Position numbers and translations under genes: made by a program. A stretch of 64,000 nucleotides of DNA, taken from positions 1 to 64,000 of the forward strand of contig JAFODS010000072.1 of the NCBI GenBank assembly GCA_017380575.1, given 5' to 3'. This stretch comes from Clostridia bacterium. Lineage in GTDB: Bacteria; Bacillota; Clostridia; Oscillospirales; Acutalibacteraceae. The notes beneath the pieces are model-generated. The model did no database searches. It saw only the letters and a program-made list of their open reading frames with translations, and was not told where the DNA came from. Below, one piece after another: positions 9,538 through 18,546 of this stretch; positions within the stretch are counted from its first letter, which is position 1, and every line of letters begins with the position of its first letter.

Positions 9538-9568
9538 TTTTCTATTAAGGTTTAAAGAGGGTATAGCT

Positions 9569-10168
9569 ATGTCAAAAAAGAAAAATCATTTTTTTGCAAT
9601 GCTTTCAAGAATGAAATATATCAACCGTTGGGCACTGATGAGAAACACTCACAACGAGAATATCAGCGAGCATTCTCTTGAGGTTGCAACTGTTGCACAC
9701 GCTCTTGCGGTTATTCATAACACACGTTTCGGCGGTAATATCAACGCTGACCGTGTTGCTGTGCTCGGCGTTTTTCACGATGCACCCGAAATTCTTACAG
9801 GTGATATGCCGACACCGATAAAATACTACAGCAAGCAGATTCAGGAGGCTTACAGCCAGATTGAGGACGATGCATGTAATGCACTTCTTGATATGCTTCC
9901 TGAAGATTTAAGGGAACAGTATGCACCTTACTTCATTAAAAGAGAAGAAGACCGTCAGCTCTGGAAGTTCGTTAAGGCTGCGGATAAAATCTGTGCTTAC
10001 ACAAAGTGCATTGAAGAGGCGAAAGCAGGCAACCACGATTTTGACAAGGCGGCAAAAACCAACCTGAAAAATCTTGAAGAAATCGAAATGCCTGAGGTTA
10101 AGTGCTTTATGGAAGATTTCCTTAAAAGCTACAGCCTTACACTTGACGAAATGAATTTGGAAAACTGA
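9569..10168 (+). CDS. HD-domain 5'-deoxynucleotidase, YfbR-like
   Basis: The 199-residue product aligns by motif with YfbR-type 5'-deoxyribonucleotidases, which remove phosphate from dNMPs. The expected metal ligands are present: H35 (in SEHS), H70-D71 (VFHDAPE) and D139 (KAADK), together with the N-terminal RMKYINRWALM stretch. A TTG further upstream at 9509 is in frame but lies in the promoter; ATG 9569 follows AAAGAGGGT and is preferred. It is a single-gene unit between yhaM (divergent) and glnA. Confidence 0.88.
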   Translation: MSKKKNHFFAMLSRMKYINRWALMRNTHNENISEHSLEVATVAHALAVIHNTRFGGNINADRVAVLGVFHDAPEILTGDMPTPIKYYSKQIQEAYSQIEDDACNALLDMLPEDLREQYAPYFIKREEDRQLWKFVKAADKICAYTKCIEEAKAGNHDFDKAAKTNLKNLEEIEMPEVKCFMEDFLKSYSLTLDEMNLEN

Positions 10169-10178
10169 TTATATTCAG

Positions 10179-10206
10179 TTGACTTTTGCATAAAATGCTA
10201 TATAAT
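10179..10206 (+). promoter_or_regulatory. Promoter of glnA
   Basis: TTGACT (10179-10184), 16-bp spacer, TATAAT (10201-10206), 35 bp before the glnA start. No clear GlnR/TnrA operator (TGTNAN7TNACA) was found. Confidence 0.75.
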
Positions 10207-10241
10207 CTATTCTGGAATTTTTACTATTGAGAGGTAATAAT

Positions 10242-11579
10242 ATGGGCAAGTACACAAAAGAAGACATTCTCCGTCTTGCAAAAGAGCAGAACGTGCGTTT
10301 TGTAAGACTTCAGTTTACCGACATCCTCGGTTGTATGAAAAACGTTGCTATCACAATCAACCAGCTTGAAAGAGCTCTTAACAATGAGTGTATGGCAGAC
10401 GGTTCATCAATTGAAGGCTTTGTCCGTGTAGAAGAGTCGGATATGTACCTTTATCCCGATTACGATTCTTTTGTTGTACTTCCGTGGGAGCACGAAAGAT
10501 TCGGAACAACTGCACGTCTTATCTGTGACGTTTACAATGCAGACAGAACTCCGTTCATCGGTGACCCGCGTAACGTTCTTAAGCGCGCAATTGAAAAAGC
10601 AGATAAAATGGGTTACACATTCAATGTTGGTCCCGAGCTTGAATTCTTCCTTTTCTATAACGACGAAGAGGGTAGACCGACAACAAAGACTCACGACAGA
10701 GGTGGATATTTCGATCTTGATAACGTTGACCTTGGCGGTAACTGCCGTCGTGATATGTGTATCGCACTTGAGGATATGGGCTTTGAAATCGAAGCTTCTC
10801 ATCACGAATGTGCTGAAGGTCAGCACGAAATCGATTTCAAGTACGGCGATGTGCTTGACGTTGCAGACAAGGTTATGACCTTTAAATATGTTGTTAAAAA
10901 GTATGCTCAGCTTCACGGACTTTATGCTACATTCCTTCCGAAGCCGATTTACGGTATTGCAGGTTCAGGTATGCATACAAATATGTCACTTTTTGATAAG
11001 GACGGAAACAACGCTTTCTATGATCCTGACGGAGAGTTCGGACTTTCGGATACTGCACTTCACTTCATCGCAGGTATTATGAAGCATATAAGAGCAACAA
11101 CAGCTATCAACAATCCGCTTGTTAACTCATATAAGCGTCTTGTTCCGGGTTATGAAGCTCCCGTTTATATTGCGTGGTCAGCATCAAACCGTTCGGCACT
11201 TGTTCGTGTACCTAAGGCAAGAGGTAAGGGAACAAGAATCGAGCTTCGCAGTGCAGACCCTGCATGTAATCCGTATCTTGAAATGGCACTCTGCCTTCTT
11301 GCAGGTCTTGACGGTATTGAAAAAGGATATATGCCTCCGAAATCAACCGTTAAGAATATCTTTGATATGACTCCCGAAGAAAGAGAAGCGGACGGTATCA
11401 CATCGCTTCCCGGCTCTCTTGAAGAAGCAGTTGATGCTTTTGAAGCAAGTGACTTCATCAAAGAATCTCTCGGTGAACACGTTTATACAAAGTTTATCGA
11501 AGCAAAGAGAAAAGAGTGGGAAGGCTACCGCACTTCAATCTCCCAGTGGGAAATCGACACATACCTTGCTAAATATTAA
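10242..11579 (+). CDS. glnA: Glutamine synthetase, type I (alpha)
   Basis: Makes glutamine from glutamate, ammonia and ATP in the cytosol as a dodecamer. The 445-residue length fits the GSI-alpha class of Firmicutes, which lacks the adenylylation loop. Landmarks are DGSSIEGF (53-60), Arg62 (the residue linked to feedback inhibition in Bacillus subtilis), GPELEFFLF and the [13 protein letters not shown] and [10 protein letters not shown] regions. ATG 10242 is chosen because GAGAGGTA lies 6-13 nt upstream. It has its own promoter and terminator, with no adjacent glnR. Confidence 0.97.
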   Translation: MGKYTKEDILRLAKEQNVRFVRLQFTDILGCMKNVAITINQLERALNNECMADGSSIEGFVRVEESDMYLYPDYDSFVVLPWEHERFGTTARLICDVYNADRTPFIGDPRNVLKRAIEKADKMGYTFNVGPELEFFLFYNDEEGRPTTKTHDRGGYFDLDNVDLGGNCRRDMCIALEDMGFEIEASHHECAEGQHEIDFKYGDVLDVADKVMTFKYVVKKYAQLHGLYATFLPKPIYGIAGSGMHTNMSLFDKDGNNAFYDPDGEFGLSDTALHFIAGIMKHIRATTAINNPLVNSYKRLVPGYEAPVYIAWSASNRSALVRVPKARGKGTRIELRSADPACNPYLEMALCLLAGLDGIEKGYMPPKSTVKNIFDMTPEEREADGITSLPGSLEEAVDAFEASDFIKESLGEHVYTKFIEAKRKEWEGYRTSISQWEIDTYLAKY

Positions 11580-11589
11580 TTGAAAATCC

Positions 11590-11622
11590 AACCTACCGAG
11601 CAATCGGGAGGTTTTCGCTTTT
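11590..11622 (+). terminator. Intrinsic terminator of glnA
   Basis: AACCTACCGA and TCGGGAGGTT pair with one A-G mismatch around GCAA and are followed by TTTTCGCTTTT. Confidence 0.8.
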
Positions 11623-11636
11623 CCTGTGTTAAGCGT

Positions 11637-11892
11637 ACAAATTCGGGTTTGTGGAGTTCTTTGATTTCTCACAATCTGATTCTGTGTTCGTAGGGATGGG
11701 CTTCCCGGACCATCCTCAGATTCTGCTGAGTTAACGGACGGTCGAGGACGCCCGTCCCTACGCAGTTGACTGAAGCAGGGTTCGTAGGGGCGCGCATTGC
11801 GCGTCCGTTGAATTACGCAGGATTTTTGCGGACGACCGATGGTCGCCCCTACAATGCGGATTGAATATTCTACTCCACAAACCCGAATTTGT
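11637..11892. mobile_element. MITE-like element with 20-bp terminal inverted repeats
   Basis: A 256-bp non-coding block is bounded by a perfect 20-bp inverted repeat (11637-11656 and 11873-11892; core AATTCGGGTTTGTGG). Inside are two further palindromes: CGTAGGGATGGGC (11689-11701) against GCCCGTCCCTACG (11750-11762), and GTAGGGGCG (11784-11792) against CGCCCCTAC (11844-11852). It contains no ORF and is GC-richer than its surroundings. No convincing target-site duplication is seen. It fills most of the glnA to 11971 gap. Confidence 0.7.
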
Positions 11893-11917
11893 TGAATTGT
11901 TTTAACTGATGTTCTGA

Positions 11918-11946
11918 TTGTAAAATTTTGATGTTCGTGTTATAAT
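11918..11946 (+). promoter_or_regulatory. Promoter of the 11971 gene
   Basis: TTGTAA (11918-11923), 17-bp spacer, TATAAT (11941-11946). It starts 26 bp beyond the edge of the inverted-repeat element. Confidence 0.65.
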
Positions 11947-11970
11947 CAAAAACGGAAGGGTGGATAAAAT

Positions 11971-12693
11971 ATGAAAAAAACTAAAAAAGGCTGTCTGATA
12001 TTTATTGTAATAGTGCTTGTATCATTAACGGCAATTCTGATTTTTGTGCCCGATGTAATTAATGCATTAAAGTTTTTTTCTCGACCAAAGGATCAGTTTT
12101 GGTTTGATTCATTGTGTATTGATACCGAGATTGAGTTAAGTCAACCTGTTGAACATACCGATAACGGATATTCTTTTAACGGAAAAGAGTATATAGAGGC
12201 AGAAGATTATAATTATGAAGCAGTGAAACATTTGCCTATGAATGAAAGGCCGACTGTGGATATGTACTATATCGAAGACAGTTATTTAGGTTGTTACAGT
12301 TCTTCTAATTATGTTGCTGCTTTTGGCACTTCAGAAAAGGATGTTGATTTTCTTCTTCTTTTTGGTGAAAGCCCTCTGAGACACTATAGGTGGTATGTAG
12401 ATGAGAATTATGTTTTTCCGAGCATCTCAAAAGATGAAGTGTCTTCTTTGTTGATCACGAAGAGTGAATCAATGGTAGTAGCTTACGAATTATCCGCTTT
12501 TGACAGGGTGAAACAATCAGAAGCAACGGCAAAAATTACAGATCGCACAGTTATTGACGATGTAATCAAAAATGAGAATTATGATGTGCTTAATGAATAT
12601 ATTGAAGATGATGAACAGTATGTCGTTTTAGCACAGTTTGACGGACATATTATTTACGAAACAATTACTGTGCTGAATGATGCAAATCTTTAA
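11971..12693 (+). CDS. Orphan membrane-anchored protein
   Basis: I do not recognise this 240-residue protein. It has a basic N terminus (MKKTKKG), one transmembrane helix at about 8-29, and an acidic extracytoplasmic domain rich in Tyr, Asp and Glu with no obvious motif. AGGG precedes the start. It is more AT-rich than its neighbours, lies just after a MITE-like element and ends at a strong terminator, so a recent insertion or a strain-specific gene is possible. Topology (N-in, C-out) is inferred. Confidence 0.75.
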   Translation: MKKTKKGCLIFIVIVLVSLTAILIFVPDVINALKFFSRPKDQFWFDSLCIDTEIELSQPVEHTDNGYSFNGKEYIEAEDYNYEAVKHLPMNERPTVDMYYIEDSYLGCYSSSNYVAAFGTSEKDVDFLLLFGESPLRHYRWYVDENYVFPSISKDEVSSLLITKSESMVVAYELSAFDRVKQSEATAKITDRTVIDDVIKNENYDVLNEYIEDDEQYVVLAQFDGHIIYETITVLNDANL

Positions 12694-12705
12694 GATGAAA
12701 CAAAT

Positions 12706-12740
12706 AATCCCTGCAGAGCAATCTGCAGGGATTGAACTTT
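12706..12740. terminator. Bidirectional terminator
   Basis: AATCCCTGCAGA and TCTGCAGGGATT form a perfect 12-bp stem with a GCAA tetraloop, between the convergent orphan gene and the M28 peptidase gene. Confidence 0.88.
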
Positions 12741-13997
12741 TTATTTGCACTTTGTAAGGTGGTAACCGTTTTTCTTGTGATGCTCGTGAATCTGCTCTGT
12801 AACATCAATGATAATGTCAACGCTCTTTTCAAGAGTATTCATATCAAGTCCGTCACAAGTGTCGCGGTATGTATGGTAGTAATCTGTAACGTCAGGCTTC
12901 TGTGCGGCAAATGTGATTGTCTTATAACCAGCACGGCAGATCGGTGTACTGTCGCAGCCGCCAACGGGATTAACGATGATATTAGGCTTAACACCTGCAT
13001 TTTCAAATGCTTTTACAAGCATATTCTTCATATCATCGTCAAACTTTGACATAAGCCAGGAGTCACCCTTAACAGCATTGAAATGCTCGTAGTCGCGAAG
13101 ACTGTCGATGTTGAAGAAATACGGGTTGATAAGAAGGTTATCATCGCCTGCGTGAGCCTTCATAAATGCTTCCGATCCCTTAAGTCCTGCTTCTTCACTG
13201 CCAAGAGATGCGATAATTACACGGCAGTTGTCGGGAAGCTTGTCGGGATTTTCCTTAAAGTACTTACCCATAAAGATTGAAGCGCCGACACCTGTGAGGT
13301 TGTCCATAGCACCGGGTGAAGCCTTTTTCTTGTCGTGAGTAAGATAAACACAGAGTGAATAAAGTCCGTATACGAAAAGAAGAGGAGTGATAAGGAGGAA
13401 GAGATAATAACCTGTAGAAAGCTCTTCAGGTTTAATAACGCTCCACATACCTGCGAAGAAACGAAGAAGAGAACCGATGATGATTGAAACAACGCCTACA
13501 ACACCGAGCACTGTACGGAGAATCATTGTTTTTGGGTTCTTTGCCGCCATCTGCCAGAGCCAGCTGCTGTCTGCGTGACCGCTGAATACGATTGTGTGGT
13601 CAATCGGGCCTTTACCGTCCATAACGGAATATACGTTACAGCTTTCTTCCTGCTTGAAAAATCTGTCAAACCAGCCTTTGTATGTAAATACCTGTACAAC
13701 TGCAAAAAGCAATGTGCAGAGTGAAACAATGAATGCAGGAATCGGATGAATGTAATAAAGTGCAAGAGCAACAAAGCCTGCGTATCCAAGATAGGGGATT
13801 GCACCGATACTTGCTCTTGGAGCAAGCATAAACTTTTCCACTTTAGGTTTAACACCTGTTGCGTTTTCCATAATTGCAGCGATGTCCTTCTGTGCTGCTT
13901 TTTCTTCGGCACTGCCCGGAAGACGCGGACCGTGCTTGTCGATAATTACCTTGCAAAAATCAAAAATCATTTTTGCGCCCTGCTGAGCTGTTGACAT
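12741..13997 (-). CDS. Membrane-embedded M28-family zinc aminopeptidase
   Basis: The 418-residue protein carries all five M28 zinc-site residues: H141 (SGHADS), D232 (GAMDNLTGVG), E268/E269 (LGSEEAG), D298 (NIDSL) and H375 (YHTYRDT). Four hydrophobic segments are visible at about 64-84, 88-104, 157-178 and 196-219. The last two lie between the first two zinc ligands, which are normally about a dozen residues apart. Positive charges flank the catalytic side (TYKGWFDRFFK, THDKKK), so a cytoplasmic active site is inferred. There is no signal peptide. Substrate is unknown; family members remove N-terminal residues from peptides. GGAGGG precedes the start on the minus strand. Confidence 0.85.
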   Translation of the reverse strand: MSTAQQGAKMIFDFCKVIIDKHGPRLPGSAEEKAAQKDIAAIMENATGVKPKVEKFMLAPRASIGAIPYLGYAGFVALALYYIHPIPAFIVSLCTLLFAVVQVFTYKGWFDRFFKQEESCNVYSVMDGKGPIDHTIVFSGHADSSWLWQMAAKNPKTMILRTVLGVVGVVSIIIGSLLRFFAGMWSVIKPEELSTGYYLFLLITPLLFVYGLYSLCVYLTHDKKKASPGAMDNLTGVGASIFMGKYFKENPDKLPDNCRVIIASLGSEEAGLKGSEAFMKAHAGDDNLLINPYFFNIDSLRDYEHFNAVKGDSWLMSKFDDDMKNMLVKAFENAGVKPNIIVNPVGGCDSTPICRAGYKTITFAAQKPDVTDYYHTYRDTCDGLDMNTLEKSVDIIIDVTEQIHEHHKKNGYHLTKCK

Positions 13998-14064
13998 AAA
14001 AATCCCTCCAAGATTTAATTTATTAATGAATAAAATATATCATAGTTTGTTTTTTCCGTCAAGA

Positions 14065-14090
14065 AAAAACAGACGGCTTTTGCCGTCTGC
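14065..14090 (-). terminator. Terminator of the 14098-14652 lipoprotein gene
   Basis: On the minus strand CAGACGGC, loop AAAA, GCCGTCTG, then a run of six T. Confidence 0.88.
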
Positions 14091-14097
14091 TTTGATG

Positions 14098-14652
14098 TTA
14101 TTTTGAAATTATAACGTAAAGTGCCTCATAGTTTGAAAGCGAGATTTTTCCGTCTTTTGAAATATCATCATATTTTTCAATGTGATCCTTCAATACATCG
14201 GGATTATCAATGATATTTCTTGCATAGTAATCAATTTCGGGAAGGTTTTCTTCATAAATAAGCTTGTCGGTTTCGTCAAGCGAATCAAGGAAAAACTGAT
14301 AATCCTGACGTACTTCATCAACAGTGAAATTACTGTTCTGTGTGAAGTTAAGAAGCTTGTATGCAATCAGGTATCCCTTGGTTGTTGAACCTGCGGTTCC
14401 TGAAGGGAAATCCTTGATGTTATGAAGAATGGTTTCAAGGCTGTCAACCTCAATTTTCTTTACTGTTGTGGTAGTTGAGGTTTCAGTCGGTTTTTTATAC
14501 TCTGTTTTGCTTTGAGTAGGTTCTTCAAGCTCCGAAAGAGAGGGCATGGTTGTTGTTTCCTGCTCGCCGAAGCTGATTTCACAAGCACAGAAAACAGTAA
14601 TTATCGTCAGAAAAACTGCAACAGCGGAGATTATTTTAAAAGTCTGTTTCAT
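14098..14652 (-). CDS. Putative lipoprotein with EF-hand-like C terminus
   Basis: 184 residues, no family recognised. An N-terminal hydrophobic segment ends in VFCAC, a plausible but imperfect lipobox. A Thr/Glu/Ser-rich linker (about 25-60) leads to an acidic helical domain ending in DISKDGKISLSNYEAL, which resembles one half of a dockerin or a single EF-hand loop. Start is ATG 14652, 8 nt after AAAGGAG; a GTG three codons earlier overlaps that site. It has its own promoter and terminator. Confidence 0.75.
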   Translation of the reverse strand: MKQTFKIISAVAVFLTIITVFCACEISFGEQETTTMPSLSELEEPTQSKTEYKKPTETSTTTTVKKIEVDSLETILHNIKDFPSGTAGSTTKGYLIAYKLLNFTQNSNFTVDEVRQDYQFFLDSLDETDKLIYEENLPEIDYYARNIIDNPDVLKDHIEKYDDISKDGKISLSNYEALYVIISK

Positions 14653-14675
14653 ATCGGACACTCCTTTCTGTAATT

Positions 14676-14703
14676 ATTATATCAGTATTCAGTTTTTTTT
14701 CAA
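14676..14703 (-). promoter_or_regulatory. Promoter of the 14652 lipoprotein gene
   Basis: Minus strand TTGAAA (14698-14703), 16-bp spacer, TATAAT (14676-14681). It is back-to-back with the promoter of the divergent GT2 gene. Confidence 0.7.
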
Positions 14704-14715
14704 GTACAAATAAAT

Positions 14716-14744
14716 TTGATTTTTGTCTGTGCCTAATGTATAAT
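14716..14744 (+). promoter_or_regulatory. Promoter of the GT2 gene
   Basis: TTGATT (14716-14721), 17-bp spacer, TATAAT (14739-14744). Confidence 0.75.
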
Positions 14745-14778
14745 ATAAATATATTAAACAAAGGCAGAGGTGCTTTTT

Positions 14779-15792
14779 GTGAAGCTGAGCTATATTGTAC
14801 CTGTTTATAAAGTTGAAAAATATCTTGAAGAGTGTATAGAGTCGATACTGTCGCAGTCGATGGATGATTATGAAATTATCCTCGTCGATGACGGTTCACC
14901 TGACGCTTGCCCCGAAATATGTGACCGCTATGCCGAAAAATATCCCGAGAAAATCCGCGTTGTGCATAAGGAAAACGGTGGTTTGGCCTCTGCCCGTAAT
15001 GCAGGTCTTAAGGTTGCCGAGGGTGATTATATTTTCTTTCTTGACAGTGACGATTATCTTGCTTCAGATAGAGTAAAAGAACTTTATGAAAAAGCGGTAG
15101 AATTTGATGCTGATGTTTTGCAGACATCTTATTTTAGTTTGAATGAGGAAAACGGCGAGAAAAATCTTGTGAAAACTTCATTTGAAATCCAAAAGCTCCA
15201 TACTCACAAGGACATGGATCGGGAACTTTGTTTTATTTCATCAAAAAGAAGAATTATTTTTGTCTGGCGAAATCTTTACAAAAGAGCGTTCCTTCAAAAA
15301 CACGGAATCGTTTTTGAAGAAGGTCTGAAGATGATAGAGGACGGGCCGTTCAATATGCAGGCTTTTTCTTCAGCAGAACGCTTCGTTGCTGTCGATATCC
15401 CTGTCCTTTGCTACAGGATAAGGGAGGACAGTCTTCAGCGTCAGAGGTATGTTCCCGATTATGACAAATGGCTTTATTGGAATTGGTCGCTTAAGCTTAA
15501 ATATTATTCGGAAAACTGCACTCCTTCGCAGGTTTTCTATGAGGATATAGGCGAGTATACCGTTAAGGTGATTCTGCCTCTTCTTCTTGGAAATGTTTAC
15601 AGAAACAAACCTGAAGAGAGTTATATGGTGTTAAAACGTCTCGGAAATTCCGAAATGATGCGTCGTTCATTTGCTGATTATGATATAAATAAGTTTAAAT
15701 CAAAATCGGTTGACTGGCTGATGACGCGGTTTGTTAAAAATAAGCTTTATCTTTTGGCCCACATAATCTGTAAATTCATTCTTTATAAATAA
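14779..15792 (+). CDS. Family 2 glycosyltransferase
   Basis: The 337-residue cytosolic or membrane-associated enzyme has a GT-A fold: SYIVPVYKVEKYLEECI at the N terminus, VDDGS (about 40), ENGGLASARNAGL, and the DSDD metal/nucleotide motif near 97. The C-terminal 200 residues are the variable acceptor domain; there are no membrane helices. A role in surface polysaccharide or teichoic-acid decoration is likely, but sugar and acceptor cannot be told. Start GTG 14779 is 8 nt from GGCAGAGG; an alternative GTG at 14770 overlaps that site. It is monocistronic, ended by a terminator. Confidence 0.9.
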   Translation: MKLSYIVPVYKVEKYLEECIESILSQSMDDYEIILVDDGSPDACPEICDRYAEKYPEKIRVVHKENGGLASARNAGLKVAEGDYIFFLDSDDYLASDRVKELYEKAVEFDADVLQTSYFSLNEENGEKNLVKTSFEIQKLHTHKDMDRELCFISSKRRIIFVWRNLYKRAFLQKHGIVFEEGLKMIEDGPFNMQAFSSAERFVAVDIPVLCYRIREDSLQRQRYVPDYDKWLYWNWSLKLKYYSENCTPSQVFYEDIGEYTVKVILPLLLGNVYRNKPEESYMVLKRLGNSEMMRRSFADYDINKFKSKSVDWLMTRFVKNKLYLLAHIICKFILYK

Positions 15793-15802
15793 ACGAATAA
15801 AT

Positions 15803-15836
15803 GTCGGAGTTTAACAGCTCCGACGTTTTCTTTTTC
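15803..15836 (+). terminator. Terminator of the GT2 gene
   Basis: GTCGGAG and CTCCGAC pair around an 8-nt loop, followed by GTTTTCTTTTT. Confidence 0.85.
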
Positions 15837-15845
15837 TCTGCCCGT

Positions 15846-15880
15846 TTGTGACAAATTTTTCCTCGCGGAGTTTTTATAAT
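15846..15880 (+). promoter_or_regulatory. Putative spoIIG promoter with extended spacing
   Basis: TATAAT (15875-15880) has no -35 hexamer at 17 bp. TTGTGACAAA (15846-15855) lies 21-23 bp upstream, which recalls the 22-bp spacing of the Bacillus spoIIG promoter where Spo0A binds. The TTTGTGACAAA palindrome is only loosely like a 0A box (TGTCGAA). Confidence 0.45.
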
Positions 15881-15898
15881 ACCTGTGAGGTGGTCGAG

Positions 15899-16774
15899 AT
15901 GGTTGTTTATGCGGACGTGCTTCTGATTGTAAATCTTTTTGTGAATTATGTGCTTCTTCTGTGCTCATCAATGATAATGAAAAAGCATACACAACGGTTA
16001 CGGATGTTGTTGGGTGCGGCAATCGGTGCTTTTTACGGCTTTGTTGTGTTTTTGCCTGAACTACCGTCGTTGGCTGAATTTGCTTTACGGATTGCGACAA
16101 CTGTGCTGATTGTGCTGGGGGCTTTCGGTTATAAGAATCTTCCGTCATTTCTGCGGAGTTTTTTTACCTTTTTTGCTGTCAGCTTTGCGTTCGGGGGCAT
16201 AATGCTTGTGCTTTGGGTGACTGTTGCACCGATAGGTATGATTTACAATAACGGTGCGGTTTATTTTGATATAGACCTTGCGGTGCTTGCAATTTCGACT
16301 GTCGTCAGCTTTGCTGTTGTCAGCCTGATTGCACATTTTACGGCAAGACGTGCACCGAAGGATAGTATTGCTCTTGTGAAGATTTCGTACAAAGGTAAAG
16401 AAGTTAAGCTGGCCGCACTCATTGATACAGGAAACTCACTTTGTGAAACGTTCAGCGGATATCCTGTTGTCCTCGGAGAAGCGGAAAGTCTTGAAAAAAT
16501 AATGCCTGATGCCGTAAGGGCGTTCATTGACGGGGATGATGTTTCATCTTCACACGAAATGAGGCTCGTTATGCACAAAACTGTTTCAGGTACGGGTGTT
16601 TTACCTGTTTTCAGACCTGATTATATAGAAGTAAAGTCTGTGTCACACAGCATTAAAACAAGTGAAGTTTATGTTGCAGTAACCAAAAACAATCTTGCAA
16701 GGGGAGAGTACGAAATGATACTCAACCCCGCTTTGTTTGAAGAGGAGAAACGATATGCTCAAGCTTTTAAATAA
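15899..16774 (+). CDS. spoIIGA: Sigma-E processing peptidase SpoIIGA
   Basis: The 291-residue protein has five or so membrane helices in its first 150 residues and then a soluble aspartic-protease-like half with ALIDTGNSL, where D176 is the expected catalytic Asp. In sporulation it removes the pro-sequence of sigma-E in the mother cell after a signal from SpoIIR. Start at ATG 15899 follows GTGAGGTGG; the longer ORF reads back through the promoter. It overlaps sigE by 20 bp, the usual spoIIG operon. Confidence 0.95.
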   Translation: MVVYADVLLIVNLFVNYVLLLCSSMIMKKHTQRLRMLLGAAIGAFYGFVVFLPELPSLAEFALRIATTVLIVLGAFGYKNLPSFLRSFFTFFAVSFAFGGIMLVLWVTVAPIGMIYNNGAVYFDIDLAVLAISTVVSFAVVSLIAHFTARRAPKDSIALVKISYKGKEVKLAALIDTGNSLCETFSGYPVVLGEAESLEKIMPDAVRAFIDGDDVSSSHEMRLVMHKTVSGTGVLPVFRPDYIEVKSVSHSIKTSEVYVAVTKNNLARGEYEMILNPALFEEEKRYAQAFK

Positions 16775-17465
16775 AATACGCGAACTTGTTTTAAAACTGA
16801 AAACATCCGAATATGATACTGTTTTTTACGTAAACGGTCCCGAAACTCTTCCGCCGCCTTTATCAAAAGAGGAAGAACAGGAGCTTATGGACAGACTTGG
16901 TGACGGTGACGAAGCTGTCAGGGAAAAGCTGATTGTTCATAATCTGCGACTTGTGGTTTACATAGCTAAAAAGTTTGAAAGCTCAGGTGTGGGACTTGAG
17001 GATCTTGTTTCAATCGGTACGATAGGACTTATAAAAGCCGTTAATACCTTCCGTACCGACAAGAACATCAAGCTCGCAACTTACGCTTCAAGGTGTATAG
17101 AAAATGAAATACTTATGTTCCTTAGGAAAACAAGTCAGCTTCGCAACGAGGTTTCAATCGATGAGCCTCTGAATGTTGATTGGGACGGAAACGAATTGCT
17201 TTTATCCGATATTCTCGGAAGCGATGCTGATGTTGTAAACAAGGATATCGAATTTGAGGATGAAAAGAATCTGCTTATAAAAACAATCAATTCAATGAAT
17301 GAGCGTGAACGTACGATAATGTCTATGCGCTTCGGACTTGACGGCGGAAAGGAACATACGCAAAAGGAAGTTGCGGATATTTTAGGCATTTCTCAAAGCT
17401 ATATTTCGAGGTTGGAAAAAAGGATTATCGAAAGACTTCGCAGGGAGATAGAAAAAGTTTCCTGA
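16755..17465 (+). CDS. sigE: RNA polymerase sporulation sigma factor, pro-sigma-E
   Basis: 236 residues. The N-terminal pro-sequence of about 27-29 residues ([16 protein letters not shown], amphipathic) is followed by FYVNG and the conserved [12 protein letters not shown]. Region 2 ([49 protein letters not shown]) and region 4 ([35 protein letters not shown]) are intact. It directs early mother-cell transcription. ATG 16755 has GAGGAG 7 nt upstream. There is no sigG gene directly downstream, unlike in many Clostridia. Confidence 0.97.
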   Translation: MLKLLNKIRELVLKLKTSEYDTVFYVNGPETLPPPLSKEEEQELMDRLGDGDEAVREKLIVHNLRLVVYIAKKFESSGVGLEDLVSIGTIGLIKAVNTFRTDKNIKLATYASRCIENEILMFLRKTSQLRNEVSIDEPLNVDWDGNELLLSDILGSDADVVNKDIEFEDEKNLLIKTINSMNERERTIMSMRFGLDGGKEHTQKEVADILGISQSYISRLEKRIIERLRREIEKVS

Positions 17466-17479
17466 TTTCAAATTTTCTG

Positions 17480-17508
17480 TTGAAATATCCTTCTCTGTAT
17501 TGTATACT
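17480..17508 (+). promoter_or_regulatory. Promoter of the exonuclease gene
   Basis: TTGAAA (17480-17485), 17-bp spacer, TATACT (17503-17508). Confidence 0.75.
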
Positions 17509-17539
17509 TATTCTATCCTTATTCAGGAGAGGAGAAGCG

Positions 17540-18397
17540 ATGCACTACATTGTTATGGACCTCGAATGGAATAACACTTACGCAAAGCGCATCAAAGGGT
17601 TTATCAACGAAGTTATTGAAGTCGGAGCTGTGATGCTTGACGAAAACTTCAATTACGTTGGCGAGTTTTCCCGTATGGTGCGTTCGCAGATTGGAAAGAA
17701 GCTTCGCGGAAACGTTAAAAGGCTGACTCATATCACAAACGATGAGGTCAGAAACGGCGAACCTTTTACAAAGGTTATGAGCGACTTCAAAAATTGGATC
17801 GGCGACAGGGAAAATGTTATTCTTACTTGGGGCGACGGAGACATCAGAGTGCTTATTGAAAACTTCCGTTATCTTAACGGACTACAGGTTTTACCGTTTC
17901 TCACGAATTATCTCGACATCCAACATTATTTCCAGGTTAAAAAGGAAATTCCTAAAGCGAAGCAGATCGGTCTTTTTGCTGCAGCCGAGCTTGTGGATAT
18001 CGACCCGGAGCTTTTTGCTCATCACAGAGCGCTTGATGACAGTATGGTAACCGCCGAGTGCCTTAAAAAAGTTTTTGACAAAAAAGATTTCTTTAAACAC
18101 GTTGTGAAATGCGACGATGCTTTTTATCAGAAACTGCAGTATAAGCCTCATGCAATCGGCAACATCAACCATCCGTTGGTTGATAAATCTCTTCTGTCGT
18201 TCACCTGTGAAAAGTGCGGTTCAAGCGGAGAACAGCTGACAGACTGGCGTTATTCAAACCAGTTTTTCAGAGCAAATTTCCATTGTCCTGTATGCAATTA
18301 TGATGCACGTGTAGCCGTGAGATTCAAAAAGTACTTTGACAGACTGGAAACAAAAAAGAATGTTTCCATAATCAGCAACGAAAAAGTGAAAAAGTGA
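17540..18397 (+). CDS. DEDDh 3'-5' exonuclease with C-terminal zinc ribbon
   Basis: The 285-residue protein opens with MHYIVMDLEWN, the first acidic motif of RNase T/KapD-like exonucleases (D and E bind metals). TWGDGD near 95 carries the second Asp, and AHHRALDDSMVTA near 157 the third motif with its His and Asp. About residue 223 on, CEKCG ... CPVCNY forms a four-Cys zinc ribbon. Family members trim RNA or DNA 3' ends; the substrate here is unknown. Start at ATG 17540 follows AGGAGAGGAG. It has its own promoter and terminator. Confidence 0.88.
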   Translation: MHYIVMDLEWNNTYAKRIKGFINEVIEVGAVMLDENFNYVGEFSRMVRSQIGKKLRGNVKRLTHITNDEVRNGEPFTKVMSDFKNWIGDRENVILTWGDGDIRVLIENFRYLNGLQVLPFLTNYLDIQHYFQVKKEIPKAKQIGLFAAAELVDIDPELFAHHRALDDSMVTAECLKKVFDKKDFFKHVVKCDDAFYQKLQYKPHAIGNINHPLVDKSLLSFTCEKCGSSGEQLTDWRYSNQFFRANFHCPVCNYDARVAVRFKKYFDRLETKKNVSIISNEKVKK

Positions 18398-18413
18398 GCT
18401 GATTAAGCAGTGA

Positions 18414-18446
18414 AGCCTTGGATATAAAATCCAAGGCTGCTTTTTT
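18414..18446 (+). terminator. Terminator of the exonuclease gene
   Basis: AGCCTTGGAT and ATCCAAGGCT, a perfect 10-bp stem with a 5-nt loop, then six T. Confidence 0.92.
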
Positions 18447-18486
18447 GTTCAAAAGTTAGAAAATATTGTTCGTCTACCATATCTTG

Positions 18487-18515
18487 TTGACAAGTGTCGT
18501 TTTGTGATATAAAAT
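18487..18515 (+). promoter_or_regulatory. Promoter of the uraA leader transcript
   Basis: TTGACA (18487-18492), 17-bp spacer, TAAAAT (18510-18515). It lies 185 bp upstream of the coding start, leaving a long leader. Confidence 0.78.
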
Positions 18516-18546
18516 TATACAAAAGGGATCTAAGAAGCAATAAGTC

